Assembly (NCBI GenBank): GCA_013398275.1
Contig: VZSE01015551.1
Location: 249,268-313,267 of the forward strand
DNA: 64,000 nucleotides
Source: Promerops cafer
Lineage: Eukaryota; Chordata; Aves; Passeriformes; Nectariniidae
Direction of reading: 5' to 3'
Numbering within the stretch: the first letter of the stretch is position 1; each line of letters starts with the position of its first letter. Positions 11,340 to 24,800 of this stretch are shown piece by piece. A program made the position numbers and the translations under genes. The notes beneath the pieces were generated by a model. That model worked only from the letters and a program-made list of their open reading frames with translations. It did no database searches and had not been told where the DNA came from.

Positions 11340-12170
11340 AACAGAATGTCTTCAAAGATTGCTGTGAATGTCACCTGTGGGTTTGGCTGTGACTGGACAT
11401 TGGAGTTAAAGCAGAAGCACACAAGTGTAACATCCTGTCAAGCAGGTCTCCTTTCTTCCAAATAAGAAAGGCATCCATGTTTCTGCAGATTCCCATTACC
11501 AAAAATCTCTACAGAGCCTTTCCCATAGATATAATTTCCAACAAGATCTTGGGTACAGAATGAAATTTGGGACTTGTCTGAAACATTGTTGGGAGCAAAG
11601 GATGGAAAGCACTTTTCACTTGGGAAGAACGTGTGTGTTGCTGGGAAAATACTGCTGGTAAAAAAAATTGCTGGTCTGGCAAGACATCAGCAAAGACAAC
11701 AGTCACTGCAGGAGGATTACTTGATGCAAAGCCGTGGGGCCATGGCATTCTCAGAGGAGCTCTGCCCTCTGGTTCCTCTGCACTGTTTTGCCTTCCAAGA
11801 GAGGCAGTTGCACTATTGGAAGCAGTGGAGCCTTGAGAGTGCTTCTTTATCCAGGTTAAGAAGATGAAGAGCACTGAAAGCACAGCTTCCACACATGGGA
11901 CCAGCCCTGTAGCGAGCCTGATCATTTCATCTGAATGCAGAAATGAAATTGGTTTTTCTGGTGATTTTTCCAGGTGAACACTGTTCACTTATAAGGAAAA
12001 GAGAATTGGGTTGCAAATAGCTTTTTCTTCTGGTGTGTAGTTGCTTTGCTTGTGCTGTGCTGAGTGGGGAAGTGAGGAGGGTGGAGGGGAGCTGTGTCCA
12101 TGCACAGGGCTGGCAATCAGATACATTTTATGCAGTGCAGCATTTGAAAATAAAGATTGATTTGTATAGG
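11340..12170 (+). other. SCO1 3' UTR with poly(A) signal
   Basis: Non-coding sequence follows the SCO1 stop. AATAAA is at 12149-12154 (within 'gaaaataaagattg'), about 810 nt after the stop, and is the first strong signal seen. The exact cleavage site is not visible. No other gene was recognised in this stretch. Confidence 0.6.
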
Positions 12171-12192
12171 CAATATATATTTTTATTTCCTT

Positions 12193-12238
12193 AGGTTTGA
12201 CCAGAATATCATCAGAACTTCATATACTGGTCAAACCT
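12193..12238. repeat. Perfect 12-bp inverted repeat just past the SCO1 poly(A) signal
   Basis: AGGTTTGACCAG (12193-12204) is exactly complementary to CTGGTCAAACCT (12227-12238), with a 22-nt loop. It begins about 40 bp after AATAAA. It could be a transcript-end structure or a remnant of a small inverted-repeat element; nothing else supports either. Confidence 0.85.
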
Positions 12239-15200
12239 CATATTCTTGCTCTGCTCTCCTTCTTTTTAGAAAGCAGTATTTATTTCTAGTCATGCACACC
12301 AGGAGCTGAATGTGCTTTTTAAAGCTGAACCTCAGAGAATGGCCCTCAGGAGACAAACCAGAAGAGTTCTTGGTGTGAGTTCCAGAGAGTCTTAGACTGA
12401 ACACAGGTGTTCCTGCAGGTAGCACTGTTGTTCTCCTGAGTGTGGGGGTTGGAAGAGAACATTCCCATCCAAGGGAAGCTGCAAAGCCTGGGGAAAATTT
12501 CTATCTTTCCAAAATTGTGAAAAACAGTAAACTTCACCTGTTTCAGAGCACTGACATCGCTCATGCATTTTTACATATATTGGATACTTGCTCTCTTCCA
12601 TGGGTTTCACTTTCAGGTCTGTATTTATTTGATCCCTTGTGATTTGTTTATGTTTGTGGAGTCCTCAGGGCCCATCTTTGCCCCATCTCTTACCATCCTG
12701 TGGCTGTGCTCTGCACAACAGCCTGTGCCTGCCCTTCTCAAGGTCTCTGCTGTCACATCAGGCCTGTATTTTAAATATTGCAGCAGTGTGTTAGGGCCAA
12801 AAAGCTTTTCTGCCCAGAGGACAGTCTGGAAAATCATGATTGTATGAAGCAATGGTAAGTAAAAATAAAACAAATCAATTAGAAGCACCTGCTCAGAAGA
12901 AAGAATTGGTGTTACAGCTGAGCCAAGTTAAAGCAGAATTTGGACAAGGCAAACCTCTGTGCCGAGGCTTTGCAAAATCAGCACATGACCTGCAGCCTGG
13001 GAGGAGTCACCTGTTACACTGATTTCTCTAAAGCTCATTTGCAGCTGACTCGAACTACACAGACAAATACAGCATTCCTGTCTTCTCCCAAATGTTTTGG
13101 CAGCAGCGTCGTGTCCTTTACCTTGTTTTTCTGTGCCCTGAAAGGCAGAACCAGCTGACCCAGGAAGCTTGTGGCAGACTGGGGGGAGTGTGGCAAATGC
13201 CCAGAAGGATTTCAGATGGAGTGACATGTCCCTTGCCTCGTGGCACTGGGAGCAACTGATGTCCTGCTTTTTTCAGCCTCCCAATTTGACCATGCCCATC
13301 ACTTTTCCCTTGGCTTTTCCAGGAGGGAGACATTCTTTGGAAGTGAGGAGTTTTATTTTTGTTGTTGTGGTTGGTTGTGGGGTTTTGTTGTTCTTAGGCA
13401 TTTGTTTTTTTTTTCTTTATTTGGGGTTTTGTTTGTTTATTAAAAACCAAGAAAATGTTGTTTAGGCAACTATTAGGATTTCCCTGCCCTGTTCAGTGAC
13501 AGCAGGGAGCACGGATGTGTTCCCTGAGTGTTTAGGAGGCCCAAGGGTTGTGCTCACTGGGAGGAGGCAGAGCTGGTCAAGGAGGGGAAGGGAATGTGCT
13601 GGGGGTGCTTGGAGATGCTTTGTCAGCGGATATTCAGTATTTTTCCAGTCCAGTATTAGAAATGAAGCAAACTCCTTCTGCACTCATTGTACCCAAATTC
13701 GCTGCATCCCCAAGTGCAGTGCCCAGCCCACAAGGAGGGAGCTCAGCCCTGGCAGGGAAGGTTTGTGACAGGGCTCCTCTCTTGGGGCTGTGCTGGGTGC
13801 TGGCATGGGGCCGAGTGGGGCCAGGCTGCCCACGTGGGTCTCCTCTCTGGAAGCTTGACCAGCTGACAGGTTTCATTTGGGAACCAGATTTGCCAGAGCC
13901 TGGTGCTGTGCAGGGTGAACCTGTGTGCCCACAGCACACCCAGCCCTGGCCTGCTTGTCCTGGAAAATACCAGTGGGAAACAGCATCTCCTCTGAGGGGC
14001 TGCCATCCATAACCCCTGCTGAAGAGCTGCTGCCATCCCGGGCTGGGGACCAGTGACAAGATGTCAGAGGAATGAGGATTGGCTCTGTTTGTCTACCCAA
14101 GGAAGGCAACACATTCCTCATGTGCTGCCTGCATAGCCCATGGAGGAGCTCAGCTAATGAGCGATACTGAAGCCACACGGGTGAAGCTTGGCTGTTTTAG
14201 GAATGTTCTCAGCACCAGCATGGGCAGAATCAGGGCCTGAAGAGATGCAGAAACTGTGACCTTAAACAACTGCAAAAGCCCCGTGTTGCATTTTGAGTCC
14301 AGATCATGGAAGGACTCAGATAAGGCCTCTCAGAAGGTCTGTAGTCCAACCTCCTGCTGCAGTCACCTAGAGCCATTTCATCCTTGTTCACAGCCTGAGG
14401 AAGAAAGCAAGTCTTCCTCATCTCCAGCCTGAGTCAAGGTCATGTGTGGATGGAGATGCTGTTGCTCTTTCTCCCCTTCTCCAGTGCCTTTGAAGATACC
14501 TGCATTTTCTGAGCCTTTTCTCACTTGATCAGACTTGCATGGTCCCAGCACAGACCCGGCATTCTGAAGATGTGCTTCCATCAGCCCACGGCCAGGATCT
14601 GGGATGAATGAAGGCTCTCACATGGTCTTCAGTGAACTGCAGGATGGAGCTGGAGGCTGAGAATTGAGTTGGGCCTTCACCACCTCTCTGCAAATCAGTT
14701 TGCGTTTTCAGTCAGGTAGAACAAGTGATGCACAGACTGCTGAGGAGTCAAGCAGAGCTGGGAACAGCCTGTCCCGATGCACTGAGGTTGCTGGTTGCAA
14801 CCAAGGCTTTCCAGCCCCTGCTGCTGAAGCAGTGTACTCATCTGGAGCTTCCAGGAGCTGTGGCTCCAGCACAGAGTGTGCTGGGGCTGCTCAGGAGCTC
14901 CCCTCCTTGGGGCAGGGAGTCTATACTCAGTGAAGCAGATGTGCTGGTCTGTGCTGCAGGGGGAATGGCCACAGTCCTTACTTTAGACATGAACTCACAT
15001 GTTTTACTGGACTGCTCTTGGGTTTGGCGGCCTAAAAGGAAAGGCAAAAAGCTGACTATTTGCCTCCTAGAAGAGAACTTGAAAGTTTGATTTGGTTCAA
15101 CTGGAAACTGATTTTTTTTTAAGGGAGTTATGCTGGTGGTGGAGTGTCTAGCCCCTGGCTTCTAGCGGCTCTACATCAGTTGTACATGTTGCTGGGAGTG

Positions 15201-17863
15201 TGAAGATTTGTGCTGGGGAGACCTGGGCAGGAATGATTGCACCTGTCTCTGTGCAAGAGCCAGCTCATTCCATGTTTTAAGCTGTGTATTACTAGTTTAA
15301 TAAAGCAGGTTCCTTCAGCGTGCCAGGGAACTTACTCAGCTGCAGCTTACAAAACCTTCTTGTTCTCCCGAAGTTCTTTGTGCAAAAATAGATAGACACC
15401 AACCAGTAAATCCACCTTTAATTTGCAGGGGTATATTGAGCTATGAGTGTGCCCTTTTCTGAATGAAGGGCAGCAATAAAAGCTCCCTGGCAGCACCAGG
15501 ATGGGATAAGAGAGCCTTGCAAGGCAATGTGGCTCGTGGTGACAGCACCCTCGTGACCTTCACCTCAGGACAGCTCTGTCTGCAGTGCTGTTGGTAGCAC
15601 AGAGCAGCAGATGTACCTGCAGCTGCTGTGGGTCATTGCTCAGTGCCACTTGTTCTGCACTCTGCTCCCACCTGGGCACCTGAACCAGCAAGAGAAAACT
15701 GGGACAGTGGCTCTCACTCCCTGAGGGTTCTCTTTGTTCTGCTTCCACAGCGGGGTGTGGGGACTTAGTCAGCAGTGTGGCCAAGAAGGCCAATGACAGC
15801 TGGGTCTGTACCAGCCACTGTGTGACCAGCAGGACCAGGAGAGTGACCACTCCCTGTGCTGGGCACTGCTGAGGCACTTGAGTGCTCTGTCCAGTTCTGG
15901 GCCCCTCATGACAACAAAGACATTGAGGGGCTGGAGTGTGTCCAGAGAAGGGGGCAGAGCTGGGGAAGAGTCTGGGGCACCAGGAGGGGCTGAGGGAGCT
16001 GGAAAGGGGCTCAGCCTGGAGAAAAGGAGGCTCAGGGGGGACCTTGTGGCTCTGCACAGCTCCCTGCCAGGAGGGGACAGCCGGGGGGGTCAGGCTCTGC
16101 TCCAGGGAACAGGGACAGGAGCAGAGGGAACAGCCTCAGGCTGTGCCGGGGGAGGGTCAGGTTGGACATCAAGAGGAAATTCTTCACTGAAAGGGTGGTC
16201 AAACACTGGAACAGGTTGCCCAGTGAGGTGGTGGAGTGCCCATCCCTGGAGGTATCCAAGGAAGGCCTGAGTGTGGCACTCAGTGCTCTGGGCTGGGTGA
16301 CAAGGTGGGCACGGGTCAGAATGGACTTGATCTTGGAGGTCTTTTCCAGCCCCAGTGATTGTGTGGGTGAGGTCCAGTCCTCTTGCCTTGAGCATGCCTG
16401 GGAGCAGGAAATGTCCTTTCTGAATTACAGTGGCAGTTTGGTGTCAGGACAAAGCCCCAGCCTGCCCACTGGCCTGGTGTGCCTCAGCTTTTTGCTCTCA
16501 GCACATCCACTGGGCTGAGTTCAAAGGGCTGATCAAAAGGGATGTGTGCTAAAATAAGCTTTTCCCTCATCCTCCGGGCTTAGGGGGATTCTAGGAATTC
16601 ATGGTTCATGAGATATGTGGCTGGGGTGTCCATTTTTAGTGACCTTAAATGAAATGAAGGGCAACATGAAACATGTTTTTCAAAACTCTAGTGGCAGTGA
16701 CTCTGCTGCAAGCCCACAGGCTCAGCTCTCGTCAGGCCAACACAAACAGGGTCAGCCACTGTCCGAAAGGGGTGACATCCCCTGTGCTGTAGCAGCAGCT
16801 GCAGGTGTCCCAGGGTGCTCCAGCTCAGAGTGGTGCTGTGGAAGGTGGCAGGAGCTGTTTGGGGAGTGTGGAGGGGGCTTCTGGCTTCACACAAGTCTCG
16901 TTAGCTTCATTCTGCTGAGGGAAGGCTGGTCCTGCAGCCTTGGCTGAGCATCCATGCAGTGCAGAGAGCAAACAGGGGCTGCTGAACAGGGACAGGTGAC
17001 CAGAGAAGCCAGAATGGCTCGGGATGGAGGACACCCTTCCTCTCCTGCACCAGGAGCTCACTCCAGATGTGCGTGAAGGCTCCCACTGTTCTGCCAAGTG
17101 CTGCCCTGCCAGCCATTGCCTGGCTGCTCTGTACCAACCAAACAGCGTGTTTGGGACTGGGAGGCCTCCATTTAAAGCCCACTTTCTCAGTATCCTTGTG
17201 TGGGAGTTGCAGTCACACATGTCTGAGAACCTCCTTAGCATGGTGTAATGGGGCTTTTGCAGATCCTTTTGGCAGCAAGGGCAGTGAACATTGTGGGCAG
17301 CCAAAGTTGTATTTGAAGCTAAGCTTGTGTAGTGTATTCATGATCTGGCGTTCATGAACCGTCCATCCTTGGCCAGATTTGGGTGTTGTTCTTTCTGATC
17401 AGTCTCGAATTTGCCGTGTTTGTCACATCCTCTCATCCTGTCCTCCCTGACCCACGCAGTGGTGTAAGCCACAAGAGTTGCCATAACCGATCCTACATGA
17501 ATCTTCATCCTCTTTTTCCTTCCCGTGGCCTTGCTCTCCACCCCACACAGAGCTGGTTTGGGTTCCTTCACCCCTGTGCAGCTGTGCCCAGGCAGTCTGT
17601 GAGCAGGAGCAGTGGGGCAGGTCCCTTCTGTGCTATCATTTGTTTGACATGCTGGTGAGAGCGAAGTGCTGGCTGTGGTTGTAGCTGGCAGGAGAGCACG
17701 TTCCCAGTAAAGGAAATTTCCACCAAAGAAAAGTCTACAAACCACAGATAGATCCCAGAGTTACTAAAATTGGGAGAGAAGAGCGGGTCCTTTATTTACA
17801 CACTGTATATGGCAAAAAATGAACATGAATTGGTGAGCAGGCGGGAGTGTCAATCCCTTCCTT
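12239..17863. other. Intergenic region between SCO1 and MYH3
   Basis: No exon of a recognisable gene was found on either strand. The region contains a clear CR1 fragment (listed separately) and possibly an older antisense CR1 remnant around 14300-14560 ('tagtccaacctcctgctgcag'). The remainder is ordinary unique-looking sequence with short chance open frames. Distal muscle regulatory elements for MYH3 could lie here but cannot be identified by eye. Confidence 0.5.
15775..16372 (+). mobile_element. CR1 LINE 3' fragment, sense, between SCO1 and MYH3
   Basis: The order of CR1 3' landmarks is intact: 'gtggccaagaaggccaatg', the 'tgaggcacttgagtgctctg' region, 'ggggctggagtgtgtcc', 'gaggctcaggggggacc', 'aaattcttcactgaaagggt' and the 'gaatggacttgatcttggag' region. 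It is a 5'-truncated, sense-oriented copy related to the one in TMEM220. Confidence 0.9.
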
Positions 17864-17940
17864 CCAAATATAGGGACGGGGCTGAACCAGAGGAACTAAG
17901 CTGAGCCTATAAAAGCTGTCAGGGACAAAGCCCTTGTTGG
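17864..17940 (+). promoter_or_regulatory. Candidate MYH3 core promoter: CArG-like box and TATA box
   Basis: TATAAAA lies at 17908-17914. A CArG/MEF2-like CCAAATATAGG lies at 17864-17874, 34 bp upstream of it. Transcription would start near 17938-17945. This is about 870 bp upstream of the MYH3 start codon, a normal distance for skeletal myosin genes, which have two 5' non-coding exons. The end of the first non-coding exon could not be fixed. Confidence 0.6.
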
Positions 17941-18222
17941 TGGCTCCTGATGTCCTGGCCATGCTCATGGCCATGCTGTGACTGACCTGCAGAGGGACAG
18001 AGGGCTCCTACCACAGGTCCTGTTCCCCATGCTTGGATCTTCACAAGGCTGTAGCACTGTGGTGGGAATTCAGCTGTCTATTCCCTGCTGGGCCATTCCT
18101 TGGGCAGGGAAGGAGAACTCTGCTGGCCCTCAAAAGGCACAGTTACTTACAGTGAGAGGTGTTGGGCCTTTGGAGAGGCTGCAGCTTAGTTGAAGTCTGA
18201 CCTTTGACTCTTTCTCTTTCAG

Positions 18223-18275
18223 AGATACGAGATGTCAGCTGGTTCCTTCCTGCTTTCTGTTGACTGATTGTTAAG
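18223..18275 (+). other. MYH3: Probable second 5' non-coding exon of MYH3, with a short uORF
   Basis: A strong acceptor (ctctttctctttcag, ending 18222) and a donor (ttgttaag|gtgagg, gt at 18276) bound a 53-nt exon. It contains an upstream ATG at 18232 that opens an 11-codon reading frame ending in TGA at 18265-18267. The next exon starts at 18804, four bases before the main ATG. The equivalent exon in the downstream myosin gene (52003-52050) has no ATG. Confidence 0.6.
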
Positions 18276-18807
18276 GTGAGGCTTTGAGGCATGAAAACGA
18301 ACAGCTTGCCCAGGCTGGCATGAGCTGGCTTTTCTCCTGTGCCCACCATGGGCAGGTCCCTGTTTTTCCCCCTCCATGAGCTCCTTTAACAAGCCACAGC
18401 ACATGTCCATTCCTGCCCACTGTGGCTGCTCACCAGAGGACTAGGAGAGGTTCCATGTTAACAGAGAGTGGGGGAAGTCATAAATGAAAAACCAGAAGAA
18501 AAATAATCTTCAGGGCTTCACTTTTTCTAAGAACTACATGAATCCTTCAGATCTGACCACTTTCCTGGGGAGCCCTCCTCCTCCTTTGGGCATGGATCTC
18601 CTTTCCTTGGGGCCATGAAGGGTGGTAGCTCTTCTTCACTGCCTTTGTACCTTCCAGCTTGGAAAAGCAAACAACTCCCTCAAGATCTTGCCACACACAG
18701 CTGGGAGGGGTGAGCTTGGAGCAGCCAGCTGGGGGTGAATGTTCAGCCCCACTCTGCCCTAAGCTCCACACAGGGGACCAGCCCAGCAGGGTCTGTCTTT
18801 CAGAGCC

Positions 18808-21800
18808 ATGAGCAGAGACGCTGGCATGGAGATTTTTGGTGAGGCCGCACCGTACCTGCGCAAGTCCGAGAAGGAGAGAATAGAAGCCCAGAACCAGCCA
18901 TTTGATGCCAAGACCTACTGCTTTGTGGCTGACCCCGAGGTGGAGTACTCCAGGGGGAGGATCAAGGCTGCACAGGATGGGAAGATAACCGTTGAGACAG
19001 AGGATGGCAGAGTAAGTGCATTCCTTCTGGCCCTTCTCCCAGCCCTGCTTAGGGACATAGGGCATCTGCTGGGGATGAACTGAGGAAGCACCAGGCTAGC
19101 TCAGGCAAGAAATCTGCCCTGCCCTCCCCTGTCCTCTGACTGGGACCAGCACAGCCTCCACAGGAAAGTATAGCTCTGGATGGTGGGATAAAAGTATTCA
19201 TTGATAATTATTCTTGGTTTGGGCTCTAAAAATCAGGCAATGCTCTAAACCATGTTGGATCGTAGCCTTGCCAGTCTTAACTTAGTTTTTAACACTTTCT
19301 CAGCTAATGCTGTCATATCCACTCATAAATTCCTTCCTTTACTGGTAGCTGAGCAGACAGATACTTTGCAAGTCACCTTTCCATGTGAAATTGTCAGTGT
19401 CACTGGCTGCAGTTTCCCAGAGGAGCTGGGAAGGTGTCAAGGTGTTAATCTTCCAAAACGCTGAAATGTCTTAGCAGCTTGTGTCCTGATACCTTTTGTA
19501 AGAATAACTGCAGCAGTCCAAAGAACAACCATGCCCAACATCCTGGCAGTAGGTGCTACAAGGGTTTCAGAAAGCAGCGGCTGAGTTAAGCTGCTGCCAG
19601 CTGTGAACATCTGCTGCCCCCAAAACACATCCACGGGCTCTGGCAGTGTGACAGGACGGCCCCCCACGGTGTGAGCCCAGCAGACAGTGCTCTTTGGTAG
19701 AGACAGAGTCTTTCTTTAATTGGGAATGGCCACAGGCAGGAGTGGAACAAGTCTGTCCCAAGGATGGATTTGCTGTTGAGGATGTGCTGTTTGTGTCCCA
19801 GCTCTCTGGCACTGTCATGGGAGCCCTGGAGGCTGGGAGGTTGGCTGGCCAGCAGATGTGCCCCAGGCTCTTACAGCCATGAGCAGCAGAGACCTAAAGT
19901 TCTTAAGCAGTGATAATGTGTTGAAAGATCTGTTCCAGCACAAATCATGTCCATGTGGTCATAGCAATTCCAGGAAACTGACATCCAGTCAATGTACCTG
20001 TTGAGTTCCTGGCTGGCTGGCTGCAGTGTTTGCCCTGAAATAGCCATATCTTGCTCTGCACAGTTAAACAGAAAGAAAACTATGAATTAGAGCAGCCTTA
20101 GAGATGTTATTACTTCTCTGTGGTTGTGGAAGGAGTGTCAAGAGTTGCTGAACCAAGGTTCACTCTTTCTTTCTGAATTATAGACAGTTGCTGTCAAACC
20201 TGATGATGTGTATGCCATGAACCCGCCTAAGTTTGACAGAGCTGAGGACGTGGCCATGCTGACCCACCTGCATGAACCTGCTGTCCTCTACAACCTCAAG
20301 GACCGCTACAGCTCCTGGATGATTTATGTAAGTTCCTTCTTCTGGCAAAGGAGAAAACACAGCTGCAGGAGCTGGACTTCAGTGACACCTCTGTTTTTTT
20401 CCTGCAGACCTACTCGGGTCTCTTCTGCGTCACTGTCAACCCCTACAAGTGGCTGCCGGTGTACAACCCCGAGGTGGTGTTGGCCTACCGAGGCAAGAAG
20501 CGCCAGGAGGCCCCTCCACACATCTTCTCCATCTCTGACAACGCCTATCAGTCCATGCTGACTGGTGAGCTTTTCTATTTTGACCAGCATTGGAGTAAAA
20601 AACTGTGTCAGAACCGCTGCTTCTGCCAAGCGCCATTCCATACTGCCACGGCTCCGTCGCCTTTGCCATCTCTTGCAGAGTGCTTGGTCTGTGTAATATT
20701 GCAGATTATCTACTTGGTTTTTATTACCCTAACTGATGCAAAACCAGTTCCAGACAGTTTTCCCCATCTCCTGAAATATTTTCTTTATTTTTGAAGCACT
20801 GTGCTGTTGTGCTGCACATTATCTGTATTTCTGGTCTAAGTACTAAGCTAAGCAGGATAACAGGGACCTCTGCAAAGGGCAGTTGCACTTGGACAGGGCA
20901 CACTATCTGGGAAGTCCTTGGGAAGCACACCTGCATGTGGCTTCAAGGAACAGCAGGTAGATCCAGAACAGAGCTGGTAGAAATACTGTCACCAAAACAG
21001 ATGGTTTTAATTTGAATAAAATCCTGTCCCATATTTAATAGTATTAAAGCTAAGGAATGGAAAAGACAGAAGCAAAAACAAGCGCAGGATGAGCAAAGGA
21101 GGAGGAGAGAAGACAAAAATTGGAGTATAGGGAGGGAAATAGAGGTGGAGAGTAGACCATGCACCTTTTCAGTTTTGCCTGCAGAGGTTTTGTTTCATTC
21201 CCCCTGATAGACACCAGCTCACAGCTCCCTGAGAACCGGCCCTTCCCCTACAGCTTCTCTGACTGCAGGTATTTGTCCCTTTGACAGATCGTGAAAACCA
21301 GTCTATCCTGATCACGTAAGTGCACCTGCCACTTTGGACTTTGTCTCCAACAAGACGTGGGCAGATTATTCTTCACTCTGAGCCTTCTTTCGCCAGCGGA
21401 GAATCCGGTGCGGGGAAGACGGTGAACACCAAGCGCGTCATCCAGTACTACGCGACAATCGCCGCCAGCGGGGACCCGGCCACCAAGAAGGAGCCCCGGG
21501 TGAAGGTGTGAGGAGGAAGGGCTTGGTGAAGGGCAGCTCAGGGTGTTATCCCCTTGTGGCTGTGGACAGCACTGGTGACACACACTTACCTCAAAGTATC
21601 TTCTGTTAGCCTCAGCCACTCTTTGAAAGGCAGCAGGAGCAGGGGCTGATGTGCAGTTAGGACCACAACAAATAGAAGCCACCAGAGCTGCCACTGACAC
21701 TGCCAAGGTGTAGCTTTACCTGGACTGAAACAGGATTGGTGCCCAGGAAGGATCAGAGGCTCCAGTTTCTTAGCATGGATCAACCTGTCCCTGTGAGCTC

Positions 21801-24800
21801 TGACTGTGGGAGAAATTCTGAATAAGAGGAAAATGAGTTATTTGTTGTTTACCCCCAGTGCTGCTTCTTGGTGCTGGGGTCGAGAAGGTGCTGCAGTAGC
21901 ACTGTAGAGCTGAAATGAAGTGCACGTGGCTGCACATGTAATCATGCCATAGAGTCACTTCTTCCTACCAAAAGCTCTTTTTTTTTTTCAATAATTATTC
22001 AATTATTCCTGCAGGGTACGCTCAAGGATCAGATCCTCAGCGCCAACCCCCTGCTGGAGGCCTTTGGGAATGCCAAGACCGTGAGAAATGACAACTCCTC
22101 TCGCTTTGTGAGTCTTCCTGTGTCTGTCCCTCTGCCCTGCTGTGTTTCTAATGCTCTTTGCCTGCTTGTTTGCTATGACTGTGAGCCCCTTGGCCGGGAA
22201 AAATGTTCTTGCTGACCAATTTATTGTTTTTTTATGAAATGCTGATGTTAGCAACTGATTCATGCTCACACTGCTGCAGCAAAGTGTTCCCCTTTTTCTG
22301 TCTTTATATATCGAAGCTAATCAGACTGATTTGGTGATGCTGTCACTAAGACTGAAGAGATAAAACCACTCTGACATTGCTGCACTGACCACCACCTTTT
22401 GTCTGCTTGCCAGGGTAAATTCATTCGTATCCATTTTGGAACCTCTGGAAAACTGGCCTCTGGTGACATTGAGACCTGTGAGTAACTGAGGGGGGCTGAC
22501 AGCCTCACTAGAATGTAAAGAACCTGAAAAATGTCTAAAATGTGCGTGCATGTTACAGACTTGCTGGAAAAGTCAAGAGTCACTTTCCAGCTGAAAGCTG
22601 AGAGAAGCTACCATATCTTCTACCAGATCCTCTCCAATAAGAAGCCTGAACTGCTTGGTAAGGACAGCCACCACCTGGTGACACTGAGTAAAGTCAGCGT
22701 GGGGAACATTTCCCTGCGTGTGCCAGCTCAGTGACGGAGGGTCCGGTGGCACCAGGGCACAGTGCCCTGTGTCACATGCCCCCAGGTGCCCCTTTGGCAG
22801 TGCCTCAGTCTGTGCAGAGCAGGGATCATGTGCTGATTTACATCCTCAGCGTCGGCCCTGCCCGGGTTCCCCGAGCTGTACTTGTGTCTCTGCATAACAG
22901 GGTCACACTAGGGCTTTACTCCATCTCCATTTATCCTCCCTGGGTAAGTTCTAACACAAACTGTGTGCAGGTGAGGTGCAGGGTGGCTGATGTACTCTGC
23001 CTTGCACCTTGCTATTCTCCATGGTGTGGGAATTCCAACTTAGATGGGCCAGATCCTGTGAATAATCTTCAATAGGAAGGTGAGCAATTCTAGGTGCAGG
23101 ATGGGCAGGTACCCTGATCTACAAACCATTTATCTGAGCTTTTCATCACATGGGCAAAGGTTATTTCCTGTTTCCAGTGCAACCCCTCTGACCTTTTCCC
23201 CCTTCCCACTGCCACGGCACTCCCTACCCATGTCCCACCTCTGTCCCTTTGGCCACGCACCCAGCTACCACACTCATCCTCACTCCACTCTGCCCACGCT
23301 TCCCATCTATCCACAGAACACTTCCCAAGGTGGAGCTCCTGCTCTCATCCTCCCACTCTGTGTGTGTCATGTATGAGGATAAGCACAGATGAGCCTTATC
23401 TAAAAGCCCCTTTCTTAGAAGCTGTTTCTGTGGATGGCCTGTGTTCTGTGCCTGCCAGTGCTGAGTGCTCAGTTCTCAGTTCACAGCATATTAAACTGCA
23501 AGGACTGCTCAGCCAGGTGAAGGCACACAAAAGGCTTTACTCTGTCTTTCTGCTCTCTTAATAGAAAACCAAGAGTTTGGGATGCAAAAGGAAGGAGAGC
23601 TTGTGAAACCTTGCTGAGCCATTGTTCCATCTTCCCTGCCAGGCTCTGGCTCTCACTCCTGTGTTTGCCTTTCAGAGATGCTCCTTGTCACAGCCAACCC
23701 CCATGACTATCCCTTCATCAGCCAAGGGCAGATCTCTGTGGCCAGCATCGATGACCAGGAGGAGCTTGTTGCCACAGATGTGAGTACAGTTAGCAAGGAG
23801 AGACTTTGACAGTCTCACTTTTACTCTCACCACTATTAAAACCAGCTGATCTGTCTGGTGTGCAGGCAGCCATTGACACTTTGGGCTTCAGCCCCGATGA
23901 GAGAATGGGGATTTACAAGTTGACAGGGGCAATCCTGCACTATGGGAACATGAAGTTCAAGCAGAAACCACGTGAGGAGCAGGCAGAGCCTGATGGCACA
24001 GAAGGTAATACCTTTGTGGCTGGGGGAGAACTATTTCCAACTGTTTCCATGCCATTTTTCACTAGAAATGGAGGGAGTCTTCCAGGAGAGATGCAATTGT
24101 TCCTTGATAAACATAAAAAGGAGGTTTGATTTTCAACTTATTGCCTCGAGTAGAGGCACTTTCTGCATTCAGTTTATTCCTGATGACTCTGCTCTGCCTG
24201 GGGCACATTACTGTAGTGTTATCCAGTTTCTGGTTACACACACACACTTACTCTGCCTGGGTGACATTGTGGAGAAGCAGCTTGAGGGGGAAAAACTCTG
24301 TGTTGTCCCATCAACAGTGCACTCATGGGTTTCATTATATCTGTTGGGGCTGCTGTAGCCACTCTGTCATGAGGACCAGAAAAGTAGATGAGAACGTTAG
24401 TCAAGATTTGTGGATGGGGTAAAGCCAATCAAGTTGCAAGTCTCAGAGTGAGCTCTGGCTGGTTTATGCCCTGTGTGTGTCTGAGCTAAGAAGAAATTGT
24501 TTCAAGTTATTATTTTGTTTTCCAGAGGCTGACAAAGCAGCATATCTGATGGGCCTGAACTCAGCAGACTTGCTGAAAGCTTTGTGCTATCCCCGGGTGA
24601 AAGTGGGAAATGAATATGTCATGAAGGGCCAAACAGTGGATCAGGTGAGTGTCAAGGAGCAGCAGGGACCATCCTCTCCCTAAGGAACCTGGGTGCAGGT
24701 CACAGCTGAGAATGGTCAGGGCCATTAAGGCCTGTTAATGCACTGTATGTGGGTGTGGTGAGGGTGTTTTGTTCTGGGGATCACTAGCAGTGCCCTGACA

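Noticed and set aside
15560..16270. Open frames of 130-165 codons on both strands
   Set aside because: They fall in the sense CR1 copy and its flank; CR1 3' remnants often give such frames.
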